64,000 nt of DNA from Okeania sp034190295 (GTDB lineage: Bacteria > Cyanobacteriota > Cyanobacteriia > Cyanobacteriales > Microcoleaceae): assembly GCA_034190295.1 (NCBI GenBank), contig JAXHSW010000001.1, forward strand, positions 62,001-126,000, in the 5' to 3' direction. The notes under the pieces were generated by a model. That model did no database searches. It worked only from the letters and a program-made list of their open reading frames with translations, and was not told the origin of the DNA. Positions 18,322-27,772 of this stretch are shown here, piece after piece; the first letter of the stretch is position 1, and each line of letters begins with the position of its first letter. Both the position numbers and the translations under genes were made by a program.

Positions 18322-20466
18322 TTACCATATTTTAGCTGCTGCAATTAAATTCGTAGCTTGGGAACTGTCAACAGGTCTAGAAAAGAAATATCCTTGTCCA
18401 TATTTACACTTAAGTTGTCTCAGCAAAGCCAGTTGAGTAGCCGTTTCTACACCTTCAGCAATGACATCTATTTCTAAATTTTTTGCCATACTAATAATTG
18501 CTTTAGTAATCTCCAAGTTTTCTGGCTCAGTATCCATTCTCATCACAAAAGAACGGTCAATTTTTAAAGTATCAATGGGAAAATTTCGCAGGCGACTTAA
18601 TGAAGAATAACCAGTACCAAAATCGTCAATATTTAACTGTATATTCATCCCTTTTAGGTCTGATAATATTCTCATAACAATTTTTTCATTTTCCATAATT
18701 GTAGTTTCAGTAATTTCTAATCTAAGACTATGATAATCTAAACAAGTACCAGATAATATTTCATCAATTTGTTCTACCAATTGAACTTGAGAAAATTGTT
18801 TACCAGAAAGATTAACACTAATAGTTAAAGGTTGGATAGAAAATTGTTTTTGCCAATCATAAGTTTGTTTACAAGCTTGTTCTAGTGTCCACCAACCAAT
18901 GGGTACAATTAATCCTGTTTCTTCTGCAATAGGAATAAACTCATTTGGAGAAATTATTCCTCGCTGGCGGTGTTTCCATCTTAGTAATGCTTCAAAGCCA
19001 CAAAGTAAACCTGTTTCTAACAAAATAATTGGTTGATAATATAACTCTAATTCATTTAATTTTAAGGCTTGTCGAAGGTCTATTTCTAACTTAAGTTGTG
19101 CTAAATTATCAGCATACATTGATGAATTAAATACTTCATAACGAGCTTTTCCTAGAGTTTTAGCACGATACATAGCTGTATCTGCATCTCTAAGAATATC
19201 TGTAGGATTTTGATAATCTTGATTGGGGAAAGCAATACCAATACTTGCGCTGGTATAAACTTCTTGATTATTAATTTTAAATGATAATTGTAGCAATGTT
19301 TGGATTCTTTGGGCTATATATTTAGCATTCTCTTGAGATTGAATATATTCTAATAAGATAGCAAATTCATCTCCTCCCATTCTAGCTACAGTATCATTAT
19401 AATGCATATCTTTTGTGAGTCTATTTGCCACTTCAATAATTAGTTGATCTCCAGCTAAATGTCCTAAGCTATCATTAACTATTTTAAATCTATCTAAATC
19501 TATAAAAATCACGGCAAATTGATATTGATGATATCTCTTGGATCTAGAAAAAGCATGAGATAATCTATCCATAAACAATGCCCGATTAGGTAATTTAGTT
19601 AAGGAATCATGGAAAGCATCATAGATTAATTTTTCTTCTGCTATTTTTCTTTCTGTAATATTATGACAATTAACTATAATTCCTGTTATATTATTGTCCA
19701 AAATTAAGTTAGTGAATACTGCTTCAAATACTTGTGATTCTTGTCGTTTGTTGATAATTGTAAGTTCATTAATATACTGTTTCTCTTCTGGATTATCAAC
19801 TGTTTTTTGCAAAATATGTTTGATTAATTGACGGTCATTAGCATGAATAATATTGAAGATTGATATATTAAAATTATTGTGATTAAAATTATCTAAAAAT
19901 CTTTGGACTGATGGGCTAGAATAAATAACTTTTCCATCAGGATTTAAAATCATAATTAGATCTACAGAATTTTCAATTAATGCTCTAAATCTTTTTTCCC
20001 TTTTACGCAATGCCTGTTGTTTTAATAATTCTGCATGAGCTTGTTCTGCTAATTTTTTTTGCTTTTGTGCTTCTTTCTCCTGTTGCACAGCTTTGAGTGT
20101 TTTACTTAGAGTAATTTCTAAATCATGTAAGTCTAAGGGTTTAGTTAAAAAATCAAAAGCCCCTAAATTCATGGCTTTTCTAATAGTTTTCAAGTCCCCG
20201 TAAGCAGAAATAATCACTGTTTTAATGGTTTGATTTTGTTTTTCTGACAGCTTTGTCAATAAAGTTATTCCATCCATTTTTGGCATATTAATATCAGTAA
20301 GTATTAGATCAATGTCAGTTTCATTTTTAAGGACTTCTAGAGCTTCGATACCATTATGAACAAACATGAACTTGAATTCTTTTTGCATAATTTGCTTCCG
20401 AAATTTTTGGCAAATTAATGATTGTAGATCGGGTTCGTCATCAACTACAAGTATTTTTGATAACAT
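18322..20466 (-). CDS. Response regulator with PAS, GGDEF and EAL domains
   Basis: 714 residues: REC (1-125; Asp in DLILTDINMPKMDG), PAS (about 160-275, ending HNITERKIAEEK), GGDEF (about 280-445) and EAL (about 460-705). The synthase signature is intact (ARMGGDEFAIL) and so is the phosphodiesterase one (CGFEALLRWKH, with DDFGTGYSSLSRL downstream), so both making and breaking of c-di-GMP are possible. Phosphorylation of REC and a PAS ligand would set the balance. It lies 24 bases downstream of the single-REC gene and upstream of the REC-PAS-cyclase gene. The REC domains of the two larger proteins are clearly paralogous (shared Q-K-F-R-K and GAFDFLTKP segments). Confidence 0.93.
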   Translation of the reverse strand: MLSKILVVDDEPDLQSLICQKFRKQIMQKEFKFMFVHNGIEALEVLKNETDIDLILTDINMPKMDGITLLTKLSEKQNQTIKTVIISAYGDLKTIRKAMNLGAFDFLTKPLDLHDLEITLSKTLKAVQQEKEAQKQKKLAEQAHAELLKQQALRKREKRFRALIENSVDLIMILNPDGKVIYSSPSVQRFLDNFNHNNFNISIFNIIHANDRQLIKHILQKTVDNPEEKQYINELTIINKRQESQVFEAVFTNLILDNNITGIIVNCHNITERKIAEEKLIYDAFHDSLTKLPNRALFMDRLSHAFSRSKRYHQYQFAVIFIDLDRFKIVNDSLGHLAGDQLIIEVANRLTKDMHYNDTVARMGGDEFAILLEYIQSQENAKYIAQRIQTLLQLSFKINNQEVYTSASIGIAFPNQDYQNPTDILRDADTAMYRAKTLGKARYEVFNSSMYADNLAQLKLEIDLRQALKLNELELYYQPIILLETGLLCGFEALLRWKHRQRGIISPNEFIPIAEETGLIVPIGWWTLEQACKQTYDWQKQFSIQPLTISVNLSGKQFSQVQLVEQIDEILSGTCLDYHSLRLEITETTIMENEKIVMRILSDLKGMNIQLNIDDFGTGYSSLSRLRNFPIDTLKIDRSFVMRMDTEPENLEITKAIISMAKNLEIDVIAEGVETATQLALLRQLKCKYGQGYFFSRPVDSSQATNLIAAAKIW

Positions 20467-20490
20467 GATTTTTATAATTTATTTTTTGTA

Positions 20491-20862
20491 CTATAATTCA
20501 AGTATTTTTTGTTTAATTTCTTCAAAATTAATTGGTTTGACTAGATAATCATCTGTACCATATTCTTTGGCAATTTTGTAGTTTTCATCATACCCGTGGG
20601 CAGTTAACATAAAAACTTTTATTTTCTTGTATTTTTCTTTGATTGTTTTCAGCATTTCTAAGCCATTTATTGTAGGCAAATTAATATCAGATATAATTAA
20701 ATCTATGGAATCATTTTCGTGAAAATCCAGGTATGATAGTACTTCAATTGCTGAGAGAAAAAAGATGAATTTGAGATAACCATATTTAATTTCTTTTCTA
20801 AATTTTTTAGTGAATAAATACTCCATATCTGGCTCATTATCTACAATTATTATTCTTTTCAT
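20491..20862 (-). CDS. Single-domain response regulator (REC only)
   Basis: 123 residues, a complete CheY-like receiver with no output domain: acidic pocket VDNEPD, phospho-Asp in DLIISDINLPTING, Thr in MLTAHG and Lys in DYLVKPINF. It is first in the three-gene signalling cluster and its stop is 24 bases before the next ATG, so co-transcription is likely. It shares the K-F-R-K-E-I segment with the two downstream REC domains, pointing to duplication. It may relay phosphate or compete for the same kinase. No histidine kinase is in the cluster. Confidence 0.9.
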   Translation of the reverse strand: MKRIIIVDNEPDMEYLFTKKFRKEIKYGYLKFIFFLSAIEVLSYLDFHENDSIDLIISDINLPTINGLEMLKTIKEKYKKIKVFMLTAHGYDENYKIAKEYGTDDYLVKPINFEEIKQKILEL

Positions 20863-21047
20863 TTAACTAATTTCAATAAAGTAATAATATTATCTACATA
20901 GTAAGCTCATTATTTTGTAAATTATTACTTGTGTAGATACTCTCTAACAATGATACCATAAGTGAGTTAAGATTTTTAGAGTATTTTCACTATCAATATG
21001 TATAGCAATATGATTTTAGTTGTGAGATATTGGAGACTTTTGTTTTA

Positions 21048-21150
21048 GGTATGGAGGTATGGAGGAAGCAGGTATGGAGGTATGGAGGAAGCAGGTATGG
21101 AGGTATGGAGGAAGCAGGTATGGAGGTATGGAGGTATGGAGGTATGAAGG
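21048..21150. repeat. GGTATGGA minisatellite
   Basis: Tandem mix of GGTATGGA and GGAAGCA units, repeated about a dozen times. A short copy (TAGGTATGGAGGTATGAAGG) recurs at 21607-21626. A 70-codon forward frame through it is low-complexity translation of the repeat and is not called. Confidence 0.9.
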
Positions 21151-21293
21151 GAATAGGAAAAAAACGAATACATCAGAATAAGATAACTGCTATATCCTAT
21201 ACTTCATTTGATAAACATTGTGAATATTTAGATTTGATTTAATGGGAATAAAAAGTAGTTCAAGAATTAATAATTAATAATTAATAATTAATA

Positions 21294-21393
21294 ATTACCT
21301 CGAGAGTGAAAACGGAATTGATTGACTAAAAGGAAAATTTATTCTTGTTTCTCCACGGCGAGTGAGAGGCTTTAAAGCTTAATTATTCGGTAA
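21294..21393. repeat. Family D repeat element
   Basis: Starts ATTACCTC and ends with TTCGGTAA, with internal GATTGACTAAAAGG and GAGAGGCTTTAAAGC. The same layout occurs at 6981-7070, 26281-26379, 35928-36026 and 54477-54575. The ends are short inverted repeats (ATTACC/GGTAAT). Confidence 0.6.
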
Positions 21394-21436
21394 AAATCAG
21401 ATGATTTATTATTTGGTTCTATTTGTTGTCAAATTT

Positions 21437-21673
21437 TTAACTTTGTTTATTATGGTGAATTGAATCATTATTTATTACTAAATTTTTTTGTTCTAGGCGA
21501 TCGCTTAATTTGTCTCTACCGAAGATCATCAAATTTTCATCTTCAAATACATAACTTTCCAATGGGTAAATTTCAGTTTTGAAGAAAGCCAAAAAATTAT
21601 CGCTTTTAGGTATGGAGGTATGAAGGGAATAGGAAAAAAGTATTTTTGTAAATATGAGATGCACTCTTTCCAA
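21437..21673 (-). pseudogene. Possible gene fragment, unrecognised
   Basis: A 78-codon reverse frame. The part at 21437-21600 (ending KNLVINNDSIHHNKQS, with a HIP1 site in SDRLE) has normal-looking composition. The N-terminal third is translated from the GGTATGGA repeat. I recognise no family. It may be the tail of a lost gene; it may equally be chance. Confidence 0.2.
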
Positions 21674-21717
21674 TTAATTATTCCTTTTCATAAAAATACA
21701 ATTAATTTTACTTACTT

Positions 21718-21939
<222 letters not shown>

Positions 21940-22015
21940 TACTCGCAAGCTTGACAGAGAAAAATTATCATACAGCACTTCTCGTTCCCCGTGAGGTACT
22001 TATGTTTATGGTTTT

Positions 22016-22203
22016 ATATTATTTCCGGATAAGAGTGATTTGGAAAAAACTTTCTCCTTTTCCTCCTCTTGCTTCTTTCTTCCCCTCCTGGGAGGGGTTA
22101 GGGGTGGGTTCTCCACGGTCGGGGTTAGGGGTGGGTTGACTCGGTCCGACTGAGGAGTGAGGACTCCGTAATTTATTTATAACTATTCAACCGGACATGA
22201 TAT
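22016..22203. repeat. Family A inverted-repeat (MITE-like) element
   Basis: Left end ATATTATTTCCGG, right end CCGGACATGATAT; the interior resembles the copy at 21718, with CCCCTCCTGGGAGGGG palindromes. It lies 77 bases to the right of that copy in the same orientation. Confidence 0.72.
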
Positions 22204-22569
22204 TAGGGAACAGGGAACAGGGAATGGGGAATAGACAAAAAATATTCCAGATCGTCAGTTGTACCTCATTAGTACAGAATCTGCTGTATTTTGCTAACTT
22301 TAGATAAAAAATCAGATTTGAAGAAGGAGTCAGTCCTCAGTCCTCAGTCCTCAGGAGAGAAAATTGCATGGGGATTCGCTCCCCCAAACAATCCCCAAAC
22401 AATTTTGAGCACCGCGGGTGACGGTGGGGTATTAAACCCATAAGGGAAATGATAAATAAATAATATAAACAGTAAATTTATCTATAAAAATCCATGATAT
22501 TCTTAAGTTTGAAACTATGTGTTCAAAGAACAGTTACACACACACAAATTCCTAATTAAACACAAATTT

Positions 22570-24381
22570 ATGCAACTAATTGATTGGCTAATTGTTTTAA
22601 TATATCTCATTTTAACAATGTGGATGGGACTATATCTTTCTCGCAAAGGTTCAAAAAGTTTAGCAGACTTCTTTGTGTCTGGGCGATCGCTTCCTTGGTG
22701 GTTAGCTGGCACGAGTATGGCAGCTACAACTTTCTCTATAGATACTCCTCTCTATATTACTGGAGTTGTCGCTAATCGAGGAATTGCTGGTAATTGGGAA
22801 TGGTGGATTTTTGGTATTTCCCATGTAATAATGATTTATATTTTTGCCAGAATGTGGCGACGTTCGGAAGTTATTACTGATGCAGAATTAACTGAACTTC
22901 GTTACGGTGGAAATATGGCTGCTATTCTTCGAGGAGTTAAAGCTTTTATCTTTGCTATTCCCATGAATTGTATTGCCATTGGTTATGCTATGTTAGCTAT
23001 GGTTAAAGTTGTTGAAGCATTAGAAATTTGGCAAAATTTAGGCATTGATGGTAGTGAAAATAATCTCAAATTACTAAGCGTTATTGGCGTCAGTATTTTT
23101 GTCTTAATTTATGCTGGTTTATCCGGTTTATGGGGAGTAGTTGCCACAGATTTTTTCCAGTTTTTTCTAGCACTTTTCGGAGCAATAATTGTCGCTTTTT
23201 TTGCTGTGAATAGTGTAGGTGGCATCCAAGAATTAATTATAAAAGTTCCTGAAGTAATGCCAGAGAAAGATATTTTATCCCTTTCACCTTTAACTATTGG
23301 TAAAAATGGCGATGCTTTGATTAGTTTTAGTAAAACAGCAGGCATAACTGCCAGTACATTTTTTGCTTATATTGCCCTTCAATGGTGGTCTTGGAGAAGG
23401 AGTGATGGAGGAGGAGAATTTGTACAAAGATTTGCCGCAGCTAAAGATGAAACAGAAGCAGAAAAAGCAGCCTGGTTATTTAATATCATGCACTATGTTA
23501 TAAGAACCTGGCCTTGGATTTTAGTTGCTCTCGCATCCATTGTAATTTACCCTAATTTAGAAGACCGAGAATTGGGTTATCCCAAATTAATGATTGACTT
23601 TCTTTCCCCTGGAATTTTAGGTGTAGTTGTTGCCTCTTTAGTCGCCGCATTTATGAGTACAGTTTCTACCTCAATTAACTGGGGAGCTTCCTTTATTACT
23701 AACGATTTATATAGAAGATTTATTAAACCCGATGCAACTCAACCACAATTAGTTTTAGTGGGGCGACTTTCCTCTCTATTAGTAACAGTTTTAGGAGCAA
23801 TTGCTGCATTTTTAGCAACAGATGTAGCCACAGTATTTAGATTAGTAATAGCCATCGGTACAGGTTCGGGATTAGTATTAATATTACGTTGGTTTTGGTG
23901 TCGGGTGAATGCAGCCGCAGAATTAACCGCTATTGTCGCGAGTTTCTTTGTAGGAATGACAACAAGTTTAGTTCCCGCTTTCAAAATTGAAGACTTTGGT
24001 TTGCGAATTATGTTTATTACTGCCACCGTAACATTACTCTGGGTAGCAGCAATGTTTTTAACACCACGAGAGTCTGATGCAACTTTAGAAGAATTTTATC
24101 GACGAACACTTCCCGGTGGCCCTGGTTGGAAACAGCAAAGGATGAAAACAGGTTTATCTCCAGCACAGGATTTGGGAAAAGATTTACAAAGAGTACTTGC
24201 ATCTATACTATTATTATTTGGGGCACTCTTGGCAACTGGTGGTTTTCTATTGCTGAAGCCAAACATTGGCTGGATATTCCTAATTATTGGAGTTCTCGGT
24301 TGGGTTTGGTTGCGACAGCTAAATAAATCGAAAATTTTGCCCATGCCAAGACCAGGATTAGATGATGATGATTTTGTCTAG
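22570..24381 (+). CDS. Sodium:solute symporter (SSS family)
   Basis: 603 residues from ATG 22570 (MQLIDWLIVLIYLIL); the open frame begins at a GTG 51 bases upstream whose codons are polar and low-complexity, so the ATG at the first helix is preferred. About 13-14 transmembrane segments. The SSS signature is visible: GRSLPWWLAGTSMAATTFSI in TM2-3 and the Na+-site helix FMSTVSTSINWGASFITNDL near residue 375. It would move a solute into the cell with Na+ down its gradient; substrate not predictable (relatives carry sugars, amino acids, urea or organic acids). The gene is isolated, with repeats on both sides. Confidence 0.9.
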   Translation: MQLIDWLIVLIYLILTMWMGLYLSRKGSKSLADFFVSGRSLPWWLAGTSMAATTFSIDTPLYITGVVANRGIAGNWEWWIFGISHVIMIYIFARMWRRSEVITDAELTELRYGGNMAAILRGVKAFIFAIPMNCIAIGYAMLAMVKVVEALEIWQNLGIDGSENNLKLLSVIGVSIFVLIYAGLSGLWGVVATDFFQFFLALFGAIIVAFFAVNSVGGIQELIIKVPEVMPEKDILSLSPLTIGKNGDALISFSKTAGITASTFFAYIALQWWSWRRSDGGGEFVQRFAAAKDETEAEKAAWLFNIMHYVIRTWPWILVALASIVIYPNLEDRELGYPKLMIDFLSPGILGVVVASLVAAFMSTVSTSINWGASFITNDLYRRFIKPDATQPQLVLVGRLSSLLVTVLGAIAAFLATDVATVFRLVIAIGTGSGLVLILRWFWCRVNAAAELTAIVASFFVGMTTSLVPAFKIEDFGLRIMFITATVTLLWVAAMFLTPRESDATLEEFYRRTLPGGPGWKQQRMKTGLSPAQDLGKDLQRVLASILLLFGALLATGGFLLLKPNIGWIFLIIGVLGWVWLRQLNKSKILPMPRPGLDDDDFV

Positions 24382-24437
24382 GAAGGAGTGTAGGGGCGAA
24401 TGGCATTCGCCCATACAGGAGTCACGAGGTAAGTAAT

Positions 24438-25107
24438 GTAGGTTGGGTTGAACGGCAGTGAAACCCAACAAAATCTTGCTGATGTTGGGTGAAAACTTTG
24501 CTGATGTTGGGTGAAAACTTTGCTGATGTTGGGTGAAAACTTTGCTGATGTTGGGTGAAAACTTTGCTGATGTTGGGTGAAAATCTTGCTGATGTTGGGT
24601 GAAAACCTTGCTAATGTTGGATGAAAATCTTGCTGATGTTGGGTGAAAATCTTGCTGATGTTGGATGAAAATCTTGCTGATGTTGGATGAAAATCTTGCT
24701 GATGTTGGATGAAAATCTTGCTGATGTTGGGTAAAAATCTTGCTGATGTTGGGTGAAAACTTTGCTGATGTTGGGTGAAAACCTTGCTGATGTTGGGTGA
24801 AAACCTTGATAATGTTGGGTGAAAACTTTGCTGATGTTGGGTGAAAACCTTGATAATGTTGGGTGAAAACCTTGATAATGTTGGGTGAAAACCTTGTTAA
24901 TGTTGGGTGAAAACCTTGTTAATGTTGGGTGAAAACCTTGCTGATGTTGGGTGAAAACCTTGCTGATGTTGGGTGAAAACCTTGCTGATGTTGGGTGAAA
25001 ACCTTGATAATGTTGGGTGAAAACCTTGCTGATGTTGGGTGAAAACCTTGCTGATGTTGGGTGAAAACCTTGATAATGTTGGGTTTCGTTCCTCAACCAA
25101 ACCTACG
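24438..25107. repeat. GTAGGTTGGGTT repeat element expanded by a 22-bp minisatellite
   Basis: Left edge GTAGGTTGGGTT...GAAACCCAACAAAAT, right edge GTTGGGTTTCGTTCCTCAAC...CCTAC. The same edges, without the array, form a compact element at about 35168-35252 and a shorter one at 34414-34444. Here the centre holds 27 full 22-bp units from 24481 to 25074, e.g. GATGTTGGGTGAAAACTTTG plus CT, with single-base variants (AACCTT/AATCTT; CTGAT/ATAAT). Confidence 0.93.
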
Positions 25108-25159
25108 CCCGATCGCTTATCGCTGATATTTGTACTTTATTTAATACTTAACAAAAACC

Positions 25160-25342
25160 ATGCAAATTTTTCGTCAATATATTGCTCCATTCATAGTCGT
25201 AGTCATATTTTTACTCGCTATGGTAGCAGTCAGCGCTCGTATCTTTTTACCAGGTGACTTAGCAGCACCAGCTCCCACAGAGGAATTAATTTCTCCTCAA
25301 GAAGAAGCAATGCTATCCACACCCAATGTTCATTTCTGGTAA
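25160..25342 (+). CDS. Small single-pass membrane protein, unknown
   Basis: 60 residues with one N-terminal transmembrane helix (YIAPFIVVVIFLLAMVAVSA, residues 7-26) and an acidic, proline-containing tail (APAPTEELISPQEEAML). Composition and codon use look genuine and it ends 6 bases before the GNAT start, so the two are probably co-transcribed. No family recognised. The start ATG follows an AACAAAAACC leader without a strong Shine-Dalgarno. Confidence 0.6.
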   Translation: MQIFRQYIAPFIVVVIFLLAMVAVSARIFLPGDLAAPAPTEELISPQEEAMLSTPNVHFW

Positions 25343-25348
25343 TATTCA

Positions 25349-25858
25349 GTGGTTAGCAAGTTAATTCCAGGTTATCAACTTCGTAGGGGTTCCGGTATAG
25401 ACAGAGCAATGCTGGTTAAATTTATGCATCGGACTTATCAAGAACTTTTCCCAGAGCAAAATTTTAGCCATCTTGCCAAAACAGTCGATCGCTACTTGTC
25501 AACTCAAACTCCTATTTGGTGGGTTGAGGTGATAGATAAACCAGCAACTTCACCAATAGGTTGTCTGTGGGTGGGGAATGCCATAGACCAGGTAGAGGGC
25601 GATCGCGTAACTCATATTTTTCTGTTGTATGTCTCCCCACCCCATCGACGACTTGGTATTGGTGCAGCTTTAGTTACCCATGCAGAAAATTGGGCAAAAG
25701 CTAGGGGCGATCGGCAAATTGGTTTGCAAGTGTTTGTCTCTAACCAACCCGCTCTTAACCTTTACCAAAAATTAGGTTTTCAGTCTGAGTCTGTATTGAT
25801 GGTAAAATCTTTAAACTATAGCAGGGAACAGGGAACAGGGAACAGGGAACAGTGGTAA
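25349..25858 (+). CDS. GNAT-family N-acetyltransferase
   Basis: 169 residues, starting at GTG 25349. Acetyl-CoA-binding motif A is clear: LLYVSPPHRRLGIGAALVTH (R/Q-x-x-G-x-G/A as RRLGIGA), followed by motif B LQVFVSNQPALNLYQKLGF. It transfers an acetyl group from acetyl-CoA to an amine; the substrate is unknown, although the domain is close to RimI-like N-terminal acetylases in layout. The last 11 residues, REQGTGNREQW, are encoded entirely by a GGGAACA heptamer tract (25822-25853), so the original stop was probably lost when the repeat grew. Confidence 0.88.
   Translation: MVSKLIPGYQLRRGSGIDRAMLVKFMHRTYQELFPEQNFSHLAKTVDRYLSTQTPIWWVEVIDKPATSPIGCLWVGNAIDQVEGDRVTHIFLLYVSPPHRRLGIGAALVTHAENWAKARGDRQIGLQVFVSNQPALNLYQKLGFQSESVLMVKSLNYSREQGTGNREQW
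25822..25853. repeat. GGGAACA repeat inside the GNAT 3' end
   Basis: About four and a half GGGAACA units, read in frame as REQGTGNREQ and ending at GTGGTAA. A clear case of an STRR used as coding sequence. Confidence 0.9.
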
Positions 25859-26444
25859 AAGCTTTTCTCTGTCTCAGGTTCATCATCAATTTCTGTCAAA
25901 CACCAACTCTTTCCTTGTTATAAAAAAGAGGTAAGAATATAGGAAGATAAAATTGAAAATTTCTAGGGACGTTCTATGCAACGTCTCTATTCTCACTTAC
26001 TATAGCAATCAAAGGAAAGGTTATATCAAATCCGGTTAAACAGTTATAGAATCCTTAAGTTTCTAGGAGTCATAATTTCCTTCGGAATGCTCCGCAAACA
26101 GCAATCCTGCAATTCAGGAGGAGAAAGATCGGACAAGATGGGCGTAGTTATGACAATTGGAGAATTTTTTTTATGTCCAATTAAACGGATTTGATATTAG
26201 GGGAGATCGACAGCTTAAAACTCAGACAAAGCAATATTTTTCCTTCTTCTTTCTTACTTCTTCCTTCTTCCTTCTTCCTTCTTACCGAAAAATTGTGGTT
26301 TAAAGCCTCCTCTTTTAAGAGGATAAAAAGAAAAATTTTTATGATTAGTCAATCCTATCCGTTTTAAAGGAGAGGTAATTCGCGCATTCGCGCATTCGCG
26401 CATTCTTGAATTATGCTATACCAATACTATGAGGATGCAATCTG
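25859..26444. other. Intergenic repeats
   Basis: Contains GACGTTCTATGCAACGTC (palindromic, 25969-25986; a second copy, GACGTTCCATGCAACGTC, at 32494-32511), the GGAATGCTCCGCAAACAG motif (26095), a CTTCCTT run, family D element 26281-26379 and a CGCATTCG triplet repeat (26383-26404). No gene. Confidence 0.6.
26281..26379. repeat. Family D repeat element
   Basis: Inverted relative to the copy at 54477: starts TTACCGAAAAATTGTGG and ends AAAGGAGAGGTAAT. Confidence 0.65.
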
Positions 26445-27557
26445 ATGAATCAATCTCCCGTAAAGTTGCCAAAATGGTTACGCAACGGTTTGATGTTTCC
26501 CCTATTTTTTCTCAACGGTTGGCTGTTTGTACTTTTTGTTAACTACCTACAACCGATGGTTAGCATTTTCTTCCTCTCAGTAATTCTGGCAATTTTGTTA
26601 GATTACCCCACGCAGTTTTTGCAGAGACGAAGGTTGCCCAGAATTTGGAGCTTGACAATCGTTTTATTAGTAGGTCTGTTACTCATTATTTGCTTAGGTT
26701 TGTTAATCATACCAGCACTAATTAAACAAATTGCAGATTTCATTGATTTTCTACCGAAATCTCTAGCATCAGCTTCAGGATTAGTAAATATTATTTCCGA
26801 TTTACCTATCTCTGACCAACTAGGGATAGATTTGAGCCAGTTTCAGCAAGACTTAACTCAACGACTAACAGGTATTTTACAATCTTTGTTTGGTGGAGTA
26901 TTGGGGCTATTTTTGGGAGGTCTAAATAGCGGACTTACCCTATTTTTTATCATTGTATTGACTATTTTTCTACTCATTGGTGGTGAAAATGCTTGGAATG
27001 GAGCAATGAATTGGTTTTCTCCCTGGTGGCAAAATCGTCTCAGGAGTAGCGTACCGAAGAAATTAAGGCGATTTATTGGTGGTCAGGTAACGATCGCCGT
27101 GGGTTTTAGCTTTGTCTTGGCCGTGATATTTACCCTCATTGGTGTGCCTCTAGGATTAATGTTTGGCTTTTTAATTGGTATGGCTAGTCTGCTTCCTTTT
27201 ATGGGAGCGATCGCCCAGGTTTCTGTGAGTGTATTTCTCATGCTTCAGGATGTGGGAATTGGTATTCAGGTATTTGTCATTGCTCTGATTTTAGGGCAGA
27301 TAGTAGATAATGTTGTTGTGCCAAAGATTATGGGGGACCTGGTCGGGGTAAATCCCATCTGGCTATTATTTGCTGTGTTTCTTGGAGGCAAGTTAGGAGG
27401 TTTTGTCGGAATTTTATTAGCTGTTCCTGTTGCTAGTATTATTAAGGATATTGTTGACGATATGTTGGGGATTAGTCAAAAAAAGGAGCAACTAGAATCA
27501 TTACCTGTTGCTGTACCTGAAGAGGAAGTAGCTCCCGATCCTAACTCTGATTTATAA
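26445..27557 (+). CDS. AI-2E family (PerM/TqsA-like) permease
   Basis: 370 residues, about eight transmembrane helices, with the family's long extracytoplasmic loop (FIDFLPKSLASASGLVNIISDL) and the conserved C-terminal block GQIVDNVVVPKIMGDLVGVNPIWLLFAV and LLAVPVASIIKDI. Members export autoinducer-2 in E. coli (TqsA) or act as Na+/H+ antiporters in other bacteria, so no substrate is assigned. The ATG at 26445 has GAGG about 10 bases upstream. The tail is acidic (EEEVAPDPNSDL). Isolated gene. Confidence 0.9.
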   Translation: MNQSPVKLPKWLRNGLMFPLFFLNGWLFVLFVNYLQPMVSIFFLSVILAILLDYPTQFLQRRRLPRIWSLTIVLLVGLLLIICLGLLIIPALIKQIADFIDFLPKSLASASGLVNIISDLPISDQLGIDLSQFQQDLTQRLTGILQSLFGGVLGLFLGGLNSGLTLFFIIVLTIFLLIGGENAWNGAMNWFSPWWQNRLRSSVPKKLRRFIGGQVTIAVGFSFVLAVIFTLIGVPLGLMFGFLIGMASLLPFMGAIAQVSVSVFLMLQDVGIGIQVFVIALILGQIVDNVVVPKIMGDLVGVNPIWLLFAVFLGGKLGGFVGILLAVPVASIIKDIVDDMLGISQKKEQLESLPVAVPEEEVAPDPNSDL

Positions 27558-27772
27558 GCTATTCAGCATTTATAGCAGAAGGAAGAAGGAAGAACGAAGA
27601 AGGAAGAGGGAAAAATCTGGCGTTGTCTCAGTTTGAAGCTTTTGATATGTCAAACACCTTTCCTTCGACTGCTATACAGCTACTCCAGATGATAAACTTA
27701 AAATGAGAATAAAATCTATTTCAAATCACTTTCAAATAAGTCCACTTATAAGATTTACCCACTATATTCAGA
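27558..27772. other. Short intergenic region
   Basis: Begins with a purine-rich GAAGGAAGAAGGAAG tract. ATAGCAGAAGGAAGAA and TGTCAAACACCTTTCCTTCG recur here and near 4735-4810. Confidence 0.5.

Noticed and set aside
21030..21242. 70-codon frame METFVLGMEVWRKQVWRYGG
   Set aside because: Most of it is the GGTATGGA minisatellite; the remainder shows no family.
24481..25083. CRISPR array
   Set aside because: Contiguous 22-base units with no spacers.
24611..25096. 161-codon reverse reading frame with QGFHPTSARFSPNISKVFTQ-type repeats
   Set aside because: It is a translation of the 22-bp minisatellite (22 residues per three units). No Shine-Dalgarno, no non-repeat part and the array lies inside an intergenic element.
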